A stretch of DNA of 64,000 nucleotides from positions 1,736,001-1,800,000 of the forward strand of contig NZ_FNNP01000001.1 in NCBI RefSeq assembly GCF_900106805.1. The letters run 5' to 3'. Below, in pieces: positions 53,881 through 63,983 of this stretch (positions are counted from its first letter, which is position 1; the number at the start of each line of letters is the position of its first letter). The stretch comes from Ruegeria halocynthiae (GTDB taxonomy: Bacteria > Pseudomonadota > Alphaproteobacteria > Rhodobacterales > Rhodobacteraceae). The notes beneath the pieces are model-generated. The model was given only the letters and a program-made list of their open reading frames with translations. It was not told where the DNA came from and searched no databases. Position numbers and translations under genes: made by a program.

Positions 53881-54668
53881 TGTCCCAGAATCTGACTCAG
53901 GAACAATTTGGTCCGTTCACTCTGCGGATTGTTGAAGAACTCTTCCGGTTCATTCTGTTCCACGATCTGGCCGGCATCCATAAAGATCACACGGTTGGCG
54001 ACCTGACGTGCAAAGCCCATCTCGTGCGTGACGCAAAGCATGGTCATGCCTTCTTCGGCAAGTTCGATCATGGTGTCGAGCACCTCTTTGATCATCTCGG
54101 GGTCAAGTGCCGAGGTCGGTTCATCGAACAACATGATCCGCGGCATCATGCACAAGCTTCGCGCAATCGCCACACGCTGCTGCTGACCACCCGAAAGCTG
54201 GCCGGGATACTTATCCGCCTGTTCGGGGATTTTCACCTTTTCCAGGAAGTGCATCGCACGCTCTTCTGCCTCTTTCCTGGGCGTCTTGCGCACCCAGATC
54301 GGGGCCAGCGTGCAGTTTTCCAGAATGGTCAGATGCGGGAACAGGTTGAAGTGCTGGAACACCATGCCAACCTCGGACCGGATCTTGTCGATGTTCTTGA
54401 GGTCATTCGACAGCTCAGTCCCATCCACCATGATCGTGCCCTGCTGGTGCTCCTCCAGCGCGTTCAGACAGCGGATCAAGGTGGATTTGCCCGATCCCGA
54501 CGGCCCTGCGATCACGATCCGCTCGCCTTGATTGACGGTCAGATTAATATCGCGCAGCACGTGAAAGGCCCCGTACCACTTATTCATGTTGTTGATTTCG
54601 ATGGCGACCTCGTCGCTCACCTGCATCTTCGAGCGGTCAATTTGACGGTCAATTGCAAGTTCAGACAT
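53877..54668 (-). CDS. aapP: General L-amino acid ABC transporter ATPase
   Basis: 263 residues. Walker [11 protein letters not shown]-loop [13 protein letters not shown], signature [14 protein letters not shown], Walker [13 protein letters not shown] and switch VTHEMGFA are intact. Clear AapP/BztD type by context: last of the binding protein-Q-M-P order. Drives uptake of amino acids such as glutamate, glutamine, aspartate and asparagine. ATG 54668 follows AAGGAG. Confidence 0.95.
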   Translation of the reverse strand: MSELAIDRQIDRSKMQVSDEVAIEINNMNKWYGAFHVLRDINLTVNQGERIVIAGPSGSGKSTLIRCLNALEEHQQGTIMVDGTELSNDLKNIDKIRSEVGMVFQHFNLFPHLTILENCTLAPIWVRKTPRKEAEERAMHFLEKVKIPEQADKYPGQLSGGQQQRVAIARSLCMMPRIMLFDEPTSALDPEMIKEVLDTMIELAEEGMTMLCVTHEMGFARQVANRVIFMDAGQIVEQNEPEEFFNNPQSERTKLFLSQILGH

Positions 54669-54680
54669 ATGTTGAACTCC

Positions 54681-55985
54681 TTAATGGTGGCCAGTCTGAA
54701 GCTTGCGCTCCAGATACATGGAATAACGGGACATAGAGAAGCAGACGACGAAGAATAGCGCGCCAATAAAGGCGAACAGTTCCCAGTAGATGCCGTTCCA
54801 GGCGGTGTCAGCGCGGATGGCGGATGCCAGTCCGATTACGTCGAACAGCCCGATAATCGACACCAAAACCGTATCTTTGAAGATCCCGATGAATGTGCTC
54901 ACAATGCCAGGAATTGAGATTTTCAAGGCTTGCGGCATGATGATCAGTCGCTGTGCCTGCCAGTAGTTCAGGCCCAGACTGTCAGCGCCTTCGTACTGAC
55001 CCCGTGGCAATGCCGCCAGACCTCCTCGGATAACCTCAGCCATGTAGGCGGCCGAGAACAGGGTCATCATGATCATCACCCGCAGGATGATGTCAAAGTT
55101 GGTGCCCGGTGGCAGGAACAGGTTCAGCAACAGCGAGGCCACAAACAACAAGGTGATCAGTGGAACGCCGCGAATGAACTCGATAAAGCCCACGCACAGG
55201 TATTTGACGATCAGCAAGTCCGACTGACGGCCAAGCGCCAAAACGATACCGATCGGCAATGACACGCCAATGGCCACAACACCCAGCAGGATCGCCAGCA
55301 TAAAGCCACCGAACTGACGGCTTTGCACGGCCTCGATACCGATTGGCAGGATCGAGTCCATTGCACCGACGAAATAGCTGGATAGAACCAACCACCAGAT
55401 GATCGACGCAACGACGCCCAGAATGATACCAATCAGGCCGCTTATTTGTTTACTGGCAACGGTATAGACACCCCAGCCAATAACAAAACCCAACGCGGCT
55501 GAAATTGGTCCCCAAATTGTTCCACCCCACATCAGGAAGGGCAACAGGAATGGGTACGCGGCTGTAAGGATCAACAGCTTGGTTGGCACGCGCTCTGAAT
55601 ACAGAACTGGAGCCAGAGCAATCAACAACAGAACCAATGCCAGTATTGGGCGCCAGTACAAGTGGCTCGGGTAGAACCCGAACAGCAATTGCAGCCATCG
55701 ATCATTGATCACCGCCCAACAAGCATGGCCGTGGGTCGAACCCCACTTGGCCATCATGATCTCGCGGCACTGGTTTAGCGAGTCGGCGTTCCAGACGGAT
55801 TGGAAAGTCCATGGCAAAACGCCGGAAAGCACATAGTAGATCGCATACAGCGAAACCAGCGTCAGTATCGAGTTGAACCAACCTGAAAACAGGTTGTGCC
55901 TGATCCAGCCAATAGGGCCTACTTCGGATGCTGGTGGCGCTTGTTCCGGCAGCATTTCCGTGCGGACAAATGAAACATCACTCAT
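54681..55985 (-). CDS. aapM: General L-amino acid ABC transporter permease AapM/BztC
   Basis: 434 residues, with a long N-terminal hydrophobic extension typical of AapM/BztC and a C-terminal HisM-like core (ALPRGQYEGADSLGLNYWQAQRLIIMPQAL, the EAA-type loop). ATG 55985 lies one base after the aapQ stop (TAATATG). Confidence 0.95.
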   Translation of the reverse strand: MSDVSFVRTEMLPEQAPPASEVGPIGWIRHNLFSGWFNSILTLVSLYAIYYVLSGVLPWTFQSVWNADSLNQCREIMMAKWGSTHGHACWAVINDRWLQLLFGFYPSHLYWRPILALVLLLIALAPVLYSERVPTKLLILTAAYPFLLPFLMWGGTIWGPISAALGFVIGWGVYTVASKQISGLIGIILGVVASIIWWLVLSSYFVGAMDSILPIGIEAVQSRQFGGFMLAILLGVVAIGVSLPIGIVLALGRQSDLLIVKYLCVGFIEFIRGVPLITLLFVASLLLNLFLPPGTNFDIILRVMIMMTLFSAAYMAEVIRGGLAALPRGQYEGADSLGLNYWQAQRLIIMPQALKISIPGIVSTFIGIFKDTVLVSIIGLFDVIGLASAIRADTAWNGIYWELFAFIGALFFVVCFSMSRYSMYLERKLQTGHH

Positions 55986-55986
55986 A

Positions 55987-57255
55987 TTACCGCTCCACCA
56001 ATTTGACACTATTGTTGTACCAGTTCATCACTGCTGAGATGCTCAGCGAGATGCACAGATAGACCAACATCAGCAACAGAACACATTCAAGCTCACGCCC
56101 GGTCTGGTTCATGGTGATGCCACCCAATGTTCCCGTGATGTCCATATATCCGACCGCGATCGCCAGTGACGAGTTCTTGGTCAGGTTCAGATAGTTCGAG
56201 ATCATCGGCGGGATGATTACCCGCAGTGCCTGAGGCAGGATAACCAGCCGCATAGTGCGACCCGGGCGCAGGCCCAGCGCAGATGCGGCCTCGGTCTGAC
56301 CATGCGAGACGGCCAGAATACCAGCGCGCACGATCTCGGCGATGAATGCCGCCGTATAAAGCGACAAGGCCAACCAAAGCGCAATCAGCGAGTTGCGCAT
56401 ATGGGTGCCACCTTTGAAGTTGAACCCTTTGAGTTCTGGGTAACCCAGATGAAAGCCCAGAAGGCTGAGCAGGATGATCATCGGGACGAACAGAATACCC
56501 AACTGGATGTGCCAGATGGTTGGGCGATCGCCGGTCGCTTCCTGCTTGGCAGAAGCCCGGGCCGATACTTTCCGCATGAAAAAGATGCTACCTGCAAGAA
56601 CAACGAGTACCGCAATCAGATCCAACGAGACATTGAAGCGAATGCTTGATGCTCCGAACAGGTGAATGTCGCCAAGACTGCGTGAAAACAGAAATTCCGG
56701 GATGTAGACACCGCGATTGGTGACGGCGACAGAATTGAACAAGTCCATCGTGGCCGTCGGGTTGTCGCCTCTGAATGCATTCGGTGCTGGAAGGCCTTCA
56801 ATCAGGATGGCCATTGCCAGAACTATCCAGAGCAGAACAGGGACATTGCGGAACATCTCGACATAGACAGTCATGATGCGTGCAATCAGCCAATTATTCG
56901 ACAGACGCAGGACGCCGACAAAAACACCAACAATCGTTGCCGTGATGCAGCCTAAGACTGCTACAACCAGCGTATTCAGCAGCCCGATAAAGGCCGCGCG
57001 CAGGTGGCTGTCGCGTGATGTATACTCTAACAGTCGCTGGTTGATGTCATAGCTTGCGGGCTCTCCGAAAAAACCGAACTCAACGGGTTTTCCCAGCGCC
57101 TCAAGGTTCTGAATTGTATTTGAAATGATCCAGGCTGCCAGAAGCATGAAACCGATCAGAGCGATAACCTGAATGGTCGCAGATCGATACCGCGTATCGT
57201 AAAGGAGCATGGACAGCCGGAAGTGCTCCTTCGGCGGGTCAGTGAGAGTCGTCAT
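55987..57255 (-). CDS. aapQ: General L-amino acid ABC transporter permease AapQ/BztB
   Basis: 422 residues, eight or more membrane segments. The C-terminal HisM-like loop is SHGQTEAASALGLRPGRTMRLVILPQAL. Carries the large insertion between early helices seen in AapQ. Separated from aapJ by 129 bp with a hairpin, so it is probably made at a lower level than the binding protein. Confidence 0.95.
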   Translation of the reverse strand: MTTLTDPPKEHFRLSMLLYDTRYRSATIQVIALIGFMLLAAWIISNTIQNLEALGKPVEFGFFGEPASYDINQRLLEYTSRDSHLRAAFIGLLNTLVVAVLGCITATIVGVFVGVLRLSNNWLIARIMTVYVEMFRNVPVLLWIVLAMAILIEGLPAPNAFRGDNPTATMDLFNSVAVTNRGVYIPEFLFSRSLGDIHLFGASSIRFNVSLDLIAVLVVLAGSIFFMRKVSARASAKQEATGDRPTIWHIQLGILFVPMIILLSLLGFHLGYPELKGFNFKGGTHMRNSLIALWLALSLYTAAFIAEIVRAGILAVSHGQTEAASALGLRPGRTMRLVILPQALRVIIPPMISNYLNLTKNSSLAIAVGYMDITGTLGGITMNQTGRELECVLLLMLVYLCISLSISAVMNWYNNSVKLVER

Positions 57256-57344
57256 GACCTATGTATATCCCCGTGCATCCCGTCGTTATGTCGGCAGAGT
57301 TGATCTCTGCTCAAACTATCCGGGCGTGTTTCTTATTTATTGAG

Positions 57345-57372
57345 AAAGGGCGCAGGTTTCCCCGCGCCCTTA
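57345..57372 (-). terminator. Attenuating hairpin between aapJ and aapQ
   Basis: AAGGGCGC (57346-57353) pairs with GCGCCCTT (57364-57371). On the minus strand the stem is followed by a short TTTCTCAATAAAT stretch, a weak terminator that would give high aapJ expression relative to the permeases. Confidence 0.65.
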
Positions 57373-57384
57373 CCCTTGGATGTC

Positions 57385-58401
57385 TTAGCGGAACGGCGGT
57401 GAGTACAGCAGGCCACCGTCGGTCCACTGTGCGTTCAGGCCGCGCGCCAGACCGATCGGGGTTTCTTCACCAATGTTGGTGGCGAAGATTTCACCGTAGT
57501 TACCACCAGCTTTGATCGCCTTGGCAGCCCAGTCAGCGTTCAGACCCAGCATTTCGCCCAGAGTACCTTCGGTACCTAACAGACGGTTCACCTCGGGGTT
57601 GTCGGTGCCAGCTGACATCTCGTCGATATTGGCCGAGGTCACGCCCAGTTCTTCAGCCGAAACCAGAGCATTCAGAGTCCAGCGGACAACGTCGCCCCAC
57701 TCGTGATCGCCATGACGGACCAGCGGGCCCAGCGGCTCTTTCGAGATGATTTCCGGTAGCAGGACGTGCGCCGATGGATCTTCGAACGTGGCGCGTGTTG
57801 CAGCCAGGCCCGATGCGTCGGTGGTGTAAACGTCACATGCGCCAGCCAGATACTGCTGCTGCGCTTCAGCGTTGGTTTCGATCGGAACCGGCTCGTAGCT
57901 GATGTTGTTCGAGCGGAAGAAATCCGCCAGGTTCAGCTCGGTGGTGGTGCCGGTTTGGATGCAAACAGTCGCGCCGTCCAGTTCCTTGGCCGAAGTCACG
58001 CCCAACGCCTTGGGAACCATGAAGCCCTGACCGTCGTAGTAGTTCACGCCGGTAAATTCGAACTTCAGGTCGACATCACGGCTGAAGGTCCAAGTGGTGT
58101 TACGGGCCAGCATGTCGATCTCACCGGAAGCCAGCGCTGTAAAGCGCGTCTTGCCAGTTGTGGGTACGAACTCAACTGCGCTTGCGTCGCCCAGAACTGC
58201 AGCTGCTACAGCGCGGCACAGCGAAACGTCAAAGCCTTTCCACTCGCCATTTGCGTCAGGTGCAGCAAAGCCGACCAGACCGGTGGTCACACCGCAGTTC
58301 AGCTTGCCGCGTGCTTTGACATCGTCAACAGTCCCCGCCGCAGCTGCACCAGCAGCCAGGCCGGCAATCGTTGCCATGCCCAAGATTACGGATTTTTTCA
58401 T
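57385..58401 (-). CDS. aapJ: General L-amino acid ABC transporter binding protein
   Basis: 338 residues, family 3 periplasmic binding protein. ATG 58401 follows AGAGG and starts a signal peptide (MKKSVILGMATIAGLAAG, cleaved near AAAAGT). Mature features: LNCGVTTGLVGFAAPDANGEWKG shortened here to GVTTGLVGFAAPD, GFDVSLCRAVAAAVLGD, RFTALASGEIDMLARNTTW and ASGLAATRATF. It delivers amino acids to AapQM. Confidence 0.95.
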   Translation of the reverse strand: MKKSVILGMATIAGLAAGAAAAGTVDDVKARGKLNCGVTTGLVGFAAPDANGEWKGFDVSLCRAVAAAVLGDASAVEFVPTTGKTRFTALASGEIDMLARNTTWTFSRDVDLKFEFTGVNYYDGQGFMVPKALGVTSAKELDGATVCIQTGTTTELNLADFFRSNNISYEPVPIETNAEAQQQYLAGACDVYTTDASGLAATRATFEDPSAHVLLPEIISKEPLGPLVRHGDHEWGDVVRWTLNALVSAEELGVTSANIDEMSAGTDNPEVNRLLGTEGTLGEMLGLNADWAAKAIKAGGNYGEIFATNIGEETPIGLARGLNAQWTDGGLLYSPPFR

Positions 58402-58607
58402 TTTTACCTCTTCCTGATTTTCCACCTCTTTTAGAGATGGTTCGATCCAGCACATGCGCGCCAGAAAGGTTACCCAAAAGGTGTCTCCCCTTTAGTGGCC
58501 CGAGTTTGGGCGTATTCATCAACAAACGTCAAGGGCCGGATCAGGGAAAACGATTGGTCAATTTGGGCAAAATAGGGCTCAGAAACACGAATTGAGACCA
58601 TTTGGTC

Positions 58608-59315
58608 TCAGATCGAGAGATCAAAGAACCGCTTGGCGTGCAGGAATGCCACCTTTTTGATTTCGGCGGCTGCGTGCGCTTCATCATCATGGCCCCATTG
58701 TTCGATCTGCCACAGTTCGTCCAAACGGGAAATGCGCCAAATCTCGTCCGGATTGCGCCACTCCTGTGCGGCGGCAAATCCAAGGATCAACGACCCGGAC
58801 AAGCTCACGAGGTCATGAAACGCCGCCAGTTGGAAGGCGTTCAGGCCATGCACCCGATTGCGCAGTTGCTGCAGCACCTCGGTTGCCTGCGACTGATGCA
58901 CCACGCCCACAAATGGAACCAGCCGGGCACCCAGCATTTCGGCAGCCCAATCCAACGCCGGGTCCCAGGCATCGGATTGCCGCTTTTGCAAAGCTTCGGG
59001 ATGGGTCGCCCGATAACACAGCAGATCCGAGTCGCCGTAATCCGCCAGCATATCGGCAACCTCACCATGCTGGTGCTGCACTTTGTCGATTGCTGCGTTG
59101 GCCGATCGGGTGAAGGGCATCATGGTCGGGTCGATTTCTTTGTCCTGCGCGTCCCATTCCTGTGCAATCGCCTCGGCCATGGTGCGTGTGGGCAAGACCA
59201 GTGCTGCCTTGGCGGGCGTTTTGACCCGGCGACCGTCCAGTTCGACCGTGTATCCCCCGTCAGCCTCAACAACAGCGCCAGAGGTCCAGAAACGTTTCGG
59301 TTTCCAATCGCTCAT
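58608..59315 (-). CDS. ATP12 family chaperone
   Basis: 235 residues: KRFWTSGAVVEADGGYTVEL, DGRRVKTPAKAAL, IAQEWDAQDKEIDPTMMPFTR and AVVHQSQ-type C-terminal helix with LSGSLILGFAAAQEW. The family assists assembly of F1-ATPase alpha subunits in mitochondria; its bacterial members occur in Alphaproteobacteria. Follows the HAD phosphatase gene by 4 bp. Confidence 0.92.
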   Translation of the reverse strand: MSDWKPKRFWTSGAVVEADGGYTVELDGRRVKTPAKAALVLPTRTMAEAIAQEWDAQDKEIDPTMMPFTRSANAAIDKVQHQHGEVADMLADYGDSDLLCYRATHPEALQKRQSDAWDPALDWAAEMLGARLVPFVGVVHQSQATEVLQQLRNRVHGLNAFQLAAFHDLVSLSGSLILGFAAAQEWRNPDEIWRISRLDELWQIEQWGHDDEAHAAAEIKKVAFLHAKRFFDLSI

Positions 59316-59319
59316 CTCA

Positions 59320-59991
59320 TCAGCCCCAGATCTTCGCCAGTGCGCCTGGCAGTTGTTCGAAAGTCTCGATCACATGCCGCGCCGCTTTCAAGGCCGAGCG
59401 ATCATGATATCCCCAGCTGACCCCGATCCCGGCCACCTGCGCGGCTTTGGCCATATCCATGTCAAAGCTGGTATCGCCCACCATGGCCGCTTGCGCGGCA
59501 TCAACGCCTGTCTCGGCCAGAGCGGTTTCGATCATCGACGGATGCGGCTTCGACGGGTGATGATCGGCCACCTGACGGGTCACGAAATACTGCTCAAGCT
59601 CATGCGCTTCCAGCAGCGCGTCCAGACCGCGCTGAGATTTACCCGTTGCCACCCCCAACAGCACTTCTGGCATGGCATGAAGCACCTCGATCACCTGACG
59701 CGCGTCGGGATAAAGTGGTGAACTTGCGGCGCCGAGCTCCAATCGCTGCGCGTGATAGGCCTGTTTGTACCCGTCAACCAACGCATCTTGCACCCGATCC
59801 GTCTGATCCGCAGCCAGACGGGCCATCGCATGGGGCAGTGACAAGCCTACAATGGACAGGATTGCGTCGCGACTTGGCACCGACAGCGATTGCGCCTGAA
59901 AACAAGCTGTCATCGCCGAAATAATGGCGCCCTGACTATCAACCAACGTGCCATCCACATCGAACAGGACCAGCCGCAACGGGGCGCTCAT
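59320..59991 (-). CDS. HAD-family phosphatase (Gph/PGP-like)
   Basis: 223 residues. Motif I LVLFDVDGTLVDSQ, motif II VLLGVATGKSQRGLD, motif III lysine in HHPSKPHPSM and motif IV MVGDTSFDMDMA. Resembles phosphoglycolate phosphatase or pyrophosphatase-type HADs. Overlaps the pseudouridine synthase gene by 4 bp (ATGA). Confidence 0.9.
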   Translation of the reverse strand: MSAPLRLVLFDVDGTLVDSQGAIISAMTACFQAQSLSVPSRDAILSIVGLSLPHAMARLAADQTDRVQDALVDGYKQAYHAQRLELGAASSPLYPDARQVIEVLHAMPEVLLGVATGKSQRGLDALLEAHELEQYFVTRQVADHHPSKPHPSMIETALAETGVDAAQAAMVGDTSFDMDMAKAAQVAGIGVSWGYHDRSALKAARHVIETFEQLPGALAKIWG

Positions 59992-61031
59992 CGCAGTTCC
60001 TCGAACGGATCGTCAGTTGCCAGATCCTCGGTCCAGCCCAGAGTTTCCCAGCTATGCTTCATATGCTCCGGCAAAGTGGCCGTGATCGAAATGGGTTTTC
60101 GAGTTGCCGGGTGTTTAAATGACAAACTTCGGGCGTGCAGATGCAGTTTTTTGCTGATGACGCCACCCAACTGCGCGCCCCAGCCATCGCCGAGATTTTC
60201 CTGCCCCGACCCGCCGTATTTTCCATCTCCGATGATCGGGTGGCCGATCGCCGCCATATGCGCACGCAACTGATGGGTGCGCCCGGTGACCGGCTCCATC
60301 GCGACCCAAGCCGCTCGTCCCGCGACCCGGTACAAAGTGGCATAGAGCGTATGCGCGCGTTTTGCGCCGGGCGTATCGTTCACTTCGCTCGGATGCACAG
60401 CGATCATCTTCTCGCCTTCACCCTGTTTGCCGTGCCCCGGAGCCTTAACCAGACCAGTCTTGATCTCGCCCAAATAAGGGGTCGGAACCCCAGCAACGAG
60501 TCCCCAATAGATTTTTTGGGTGTTGCGATGCCGGAAGGCTGCAGTCAGCCCCTTGGCGGCCTCACGCGTGCGGGCCATCAACAGAACGCCGGATGTGTCC
60601 TTATCCAATCGATGCACAAGGCGCGGGTTCTCATCGTACCCAAATCGTAATGCCTCGGACAGGCTGTCCACATGGCGGGACTGACCGCTTCCGCCCTGAA
60701 CCGGCAGCCCATGCGGTTTGTTCAGCGCCAGAACATCGTCATCTTTATAAATCACACAGGACTGGATCATCTTTGTATCCGCATCCGAGATACGATGTGT
60801 CACAACAGCCGGCTTATGATCGGCATCCGGCAATGGAGGTACCCGTACAGATTGCCCAACCTCGAGCCGGGCCGAGGCTTTGACGCGCCCGCCATCGACG
60901 CGCAACTCTCCTTTGCGGCACATCTTCTCAATCCGGCCTTGGCTGACATGGGGAAACAGACGGCGCAGCCAACGATCCAGCCGCTGGTCGCCATCGCCCT
61001 CTGCTACGGTAATCACCTGTACGCCGCTCAT
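59988..61031 (-). CDS. RluC/RluD-type 23S rRNA pseudouridine synthase
   Basis: 347 residues. The S4 RNA-binding domain (QRLDRWLRRLFPHVSQGRIEKM) is followed by the catalytic RluA domain with HRLDKDTSGVLLMART (catalytic Asp), GRTHQLRAHMAAIGHPI and the late LHARSLSFKHP block. Modifies uridines of the large-subunit rRNA. First gene of the three-gene unit with the HAD and ATP12 genes. Confidence 0.92.
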   Translation of the reverse strand: MSGVQVITVAEGDGDQRLDRWLRRLFPHVSQGRIEKMCRKGELRVDGGRVKASARLEVGQSVRVPPLPDADHKPAVVTHRISDADTKMIQSCVIYKDDDVLALNKPHGLPVQGGSGQSRHVDSLSEALRFGYDENPRLVHRLDKDTSGVLLMARTREAAKGLTAAFRHRNTQKIYWGLVAGVPTPYLGEIKTGLVKAPGHGKQGEGEKMIAVHPSEVNDTPGAKRAHTLYATLYRVAGRAAWVAMEPVTGRTHQLRAHMAAIGHPIIGDGKYGGSGQENLGDGWGAQLGGVISKKLHLHARSLSFKHPATRKPISITATLPEHMKHSWETLGWTEDLATDDPFEELR

Positions 61032-61135
61032 GCCATTGCCCCTTGTTCCGCACGGCTGATCCGCCCGGATTGTGCTTGTTTCATTGCCTTAGAAATCATG
61101 CGCGTCTGTCGCGCGCATCGCGTGCAGAGTCAAGC

Positions 61136-62449
61136 CTACCCCGGATTGCGCTGAGACCGCAGTTTGGCAAAATACTCCAACCGCTTTTTCAGCTCGCGTT
61201 CAAACCCGCGCTCGACCGGCTGATAGAGAACCGGTCGTTCCATATCATCGGGGAAATAGTTCTGGCCCGAAAACCCATCCTCGGCATCGTGGTCATAGGC
61301 GTAACCTGCCCCATAACCCTGATCTTTCATCAGCGATGTCGGTGCGTTAAGGATATGCTTGGGCGGTGGTTCGCTGCCCGATTGCTTGGCCAGCCGCATA
61401 GCGGCTCTATACCCCACATAGGCCCCGTTCGATTTCGGAGCGAGCGCCAGATAGACCAGCGCCTGTGCCAGCGCCAATTCACCCTCGGGCGAGCCCAGCC
61501 TTTCGTAGGTTTCCCAGCTATGCAGACAGATCGACTGCGCCTGCGGATCAGCCAAGCCGATATCTTCAACCGCCATCCGTGTGATCCTGCGCGCCAGATA
61601 ACGCGGGTCTTCGCCGCCGGTCAGCATTCGCGCAAACCAATAGAGCGCCGCGTCCGGGTCTGACCCACGCACGGATTTGTGCAGTGCCGAAATTAGGTTG
61701 TAGTGCTCATCCCCTGACTTATCGTACTTCGCTGCCCGCCGCATCAGGCGCGTCGACAATGCATCGGAATCCAGAGGTGCATCCACCTTCCAGGCGGCAA
61801 CCTGCTCGATCAGATTCAACAACGCCCGCCCATCCCCATCTGCCATCTCTTGCAACGCTTCGCGGGCCGCAGGGATCAGGGGCAAAGCTCGGCCCATCTC
61901 TTTCTCGGCGCGCTGAGTCAGGCGCTCAAGATCGGCAAGGCTGAGACGTTCAAGAACCAGTACCTGAGACCGACTGAGCAGCGCCGCGTTAAGCTCGAAT
62001 GACGGGTTTTCGGTGGTTGCACCAACCAGCAGGATTGTGCCGTCTTCCATATGCGGCAGAAACCCGTCCTGTTGTGCTTTGTTGAAACGATGGATTTCGT
62101 CAACGAACAGCAAGGTGCCCTGCCCGTTCTGACGACGGATTTTGGCAGCCTCAAACACCTTCTTTAAATCCGGGACGCCGGTGAAAATCGCGCTGATCTG
62201 TACGAAATGCAGATCGGTTTCCTGCGCCAGCAATCGGGCAATCGTTGTTTTTCCAACGCCGGGCGGACCCCAAAAGATCAGGCTGGACAGGCTGCCCGAA
62301 GCCAGCATCACACCCAAGGGCGCATCCGGCCCCAACACCTGCTCTTGCCCGATTACCTCGGGCAAGGATTGCGGACGCAGCCGGTCCGCCAGCGGCCTGT
62401 GCGGTGCGGTCGCTGGCTCGGTGGACCCGGTATCGAACAGATCACTCAC
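61136..62449 (-). CDS. rarA: Replication-associated recombination protein A (RarA/MgsA)
   Basis: 437 residues of the AAA+ clamp-loader family: PQSLPEVIGQEQVLG, Walker A WGPPGVGKTTIA, Walker B LFVDEIHRFNKAQQD, sensor GATTENPSFEL and C-terminal DPDAALYWFARMLTGGEDPRY. Acts at stalled replication forks. Starts 3 bp after the degP-family stop. Confidence 0.95.
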   Translation of the reverse strand: MSDLFDTGSTEPATAPHRPLADRLRPQSLPEVIGQEQVLGPDAPLGVMLASGSLSSLIFWGPPGVGKTTIARLLAQETDLHFVQISAIFTGVPDLKKVFEAAKIRRQNGQGTLLFVDEIHRFNKAQQDGFLPHMEDGTILLVGATTENPSFELNAALLSRSQVLVLERLSLADLERLTQRAEKEMGRALPLIPAAREALQEMADGDGRALLNLIEQVAAWKVDAPLDSDALSTRLMRRAAKYDKSGDEHYNLISALHKSVRGSDPDAALYWFARMLTGGEDPRYLARRITRMAVEDIGLADPQAQSICLHSWETYERLGSPEGELALAQALVYLALAPKSNGAYVGYRAAMRLAKQSGSEPPPKHILNAPTSLMKDQGYGAGYAYDHDAEDGFSGQNYFPDDMERPVLYQPVERGFERELKKRLEYFAKLRSQRNPG

Positions 62450-62452
62450 GGG

Positions 62453-63838
62453 TCACAGCCTGAATCGCAATGAGATTGAACGACCTCCACGCTCAATCTC
62501 GACTCGGACCCGGCGCCCAGGGTCGGTCAGGGCCTGGACGACATCAGCGGGAGCGGCGATTGTACCGCCGTTGATTCCGTCTAAAACATCACCTGCGCGC
62601 AATCCTGCCCGAGCGCCGTATGGGCCGGGATCTATCACAACAACGCCGGTCTGGGACAGTGGCAAACGATGCCGCACGATGACCGCTGGATTGACCCCGG
62701 ACACCACCATGCCGGGCAGCGCCGTATCCTCACCCAATGTGGTTTCATCGGCAGCAGGTATTTCGGGCGCTTTGATCAGCGCAATCTCGATGTCCGCGCG
62801 ACCCTCGCCCCGCATCCGGGTCAGGACCGACTTGCCGCCCACTCCGGCAATCGCCATGCGAAACTTCATCTCGGCCGGGGAATTCACCTCGTCCCCATCA
62901 ACATGGGTGACCACATCACCAACCCGCAGGCCCGCCTCGGCCAGCGGGCTCAGCACATGCAGGTCGGATATTACAACACCCAGTGGGACAACCAAACCCA
63001 GAGATTCAGCGATATCCGCGCTCATGTGCTGTCCGGCCATGCCTGCCCAGGGGCTGATAAAGCTGTCATTGCCTGCCTGCGCTTGCCGCAGGAACTCGGC
63101 TACAAGATTGGCCGGGATAGCGAAGCCGATCCCGTTCGACCCACCGGAACGTGTCAGGATCGAGGTGTTGATGCCGATCAGATCACCATTGACGTCAATC
63201 AGCGCGCCGCCCGAATTGCCGGGATTGATTGCCGCATCCGTCTGAATGAAATACCCCCGCGCATTGCCCGTGGCTGTTCCAGTCCGCGCAAGCCCCGAGA
63301 TGATGCCCGACGATACCGTCTGCCCCACACCAAACGGATTGCCGATGGCAAGGGTCAGTTCCCCCACCTCGACCTGATCAGAATCGCGCAACCGCAGAAA
63401 AGGCAATTCGCTTGCCTCGTTGAGCCTCAGGATCGCAATATCGCTTTCCTTGTCTCCCAAGACCACGGTGGCCGAATACTCCCGCCGGTCGGTTGTCACC
63501 ACCTGGATCTCGGTTGCCGATCCAACAACATGGTAGTTTGAGACCACATAGCCATCCGCAGACAGGATGACGCCGGATCCCAGAGAATTCTGAACCCGGG
63601 GACGAGGATCACTAAATCCGCGGCCAAAGAAATCCTGAAAGAATGGGTCGGAAAAAAATGGGTTGGCCCGCCCTTGCCGAACGATCTTGGCATAGATGTT
63701 CACCACCGCCGGAGCAGCCTGCTTGACGACCGGGGCGAACCCAAGGCTGATTTCGGCCTGGTTTTTCGGAACATGCGTTTCCGCGGCGGCTGGCACCGTG
63801 CCCATCAGCAAGACAATGGAACACATAATTCTCAGCAT
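62453..63838 (-). CDS. Do-family periplasmic serine endopeptidase (DegP/DegQ)
   Basis: 461 residues from ATG 63838, which has GGAGGG upstream and begins a signal peptide (MLRIMCSIVLLMGTVPAAA). Catalytic triad: His in SNYHVVGSATE, Asp in KESDIAILRL, Ser in NPGNSGGALID. Two PDZ domains follow (about 250-350 and 370-460). The linker and size match DegQ-type proteases of Rhodobacteraceae. Degrades misfolded periplasmic proteins. Confidence 0.94.
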   Translation of the reverse strand: MLRIMCSIVLLMGTVPAAAETHVPKNQAEISLGFAPVVKQAAPAVVNIYAKIVRQGRANPFFSDPFFQDFFGRGFSDPRPRVQNSLGSGVILSADGYVVSNYHVVGSATEIQVVTTDRREYSATVVLGDKESDIAILRLNEASELPFLRLRDSDQVEVGELTLAIGNPFGVGQTVSSGIISGLARTGTATGNARGYFIQTDAAINPGNSGGALIDVNGDLIGINTSILTRSGGSNGIGFAIPANLVAEFLRQAQAGNDSFISPWAGMAGQHMSADIAESLGLVVPLGVVISDLHVLSPLAEAGLRVGDVVTHVDGDEVNSPAEMKFRMAIAGVGGKSVLTRMRGEGRADIEIALIKAPEIPAADETTLGEDTALPGMVVSGVNPAVIVRHRLPLSQTGVVVIDPGPYGARAGLRAGDVLDGINGGTIAAPADVVQALTDPGRRVRVEIERGGRSISLRFRL

Positions 63839-63983
63839 AGTCGACCCTCCGGAAACACTGCCCATCGGATATGCGGGGCAGATAGCGGGAATGCAAGTGG
63901 CTTGGGGCCTTGGCCAATTCACTTACTGAAGGCACATGAGGATATACTGAATGCAGGGTATTAAACACCGAAGGAGAACGAAC

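Noticed and set aside
53880-54758. 292-codon plus-strand frame antisense to aapP
   Set aside because: All ABC ATPase motifs are on the minus strand.
62142-63245. 367-codon plus-strand frame over rarA and the protease gene
   Set aside because: Ser/Pro/Arg-rich shadow of two well-supported genes.
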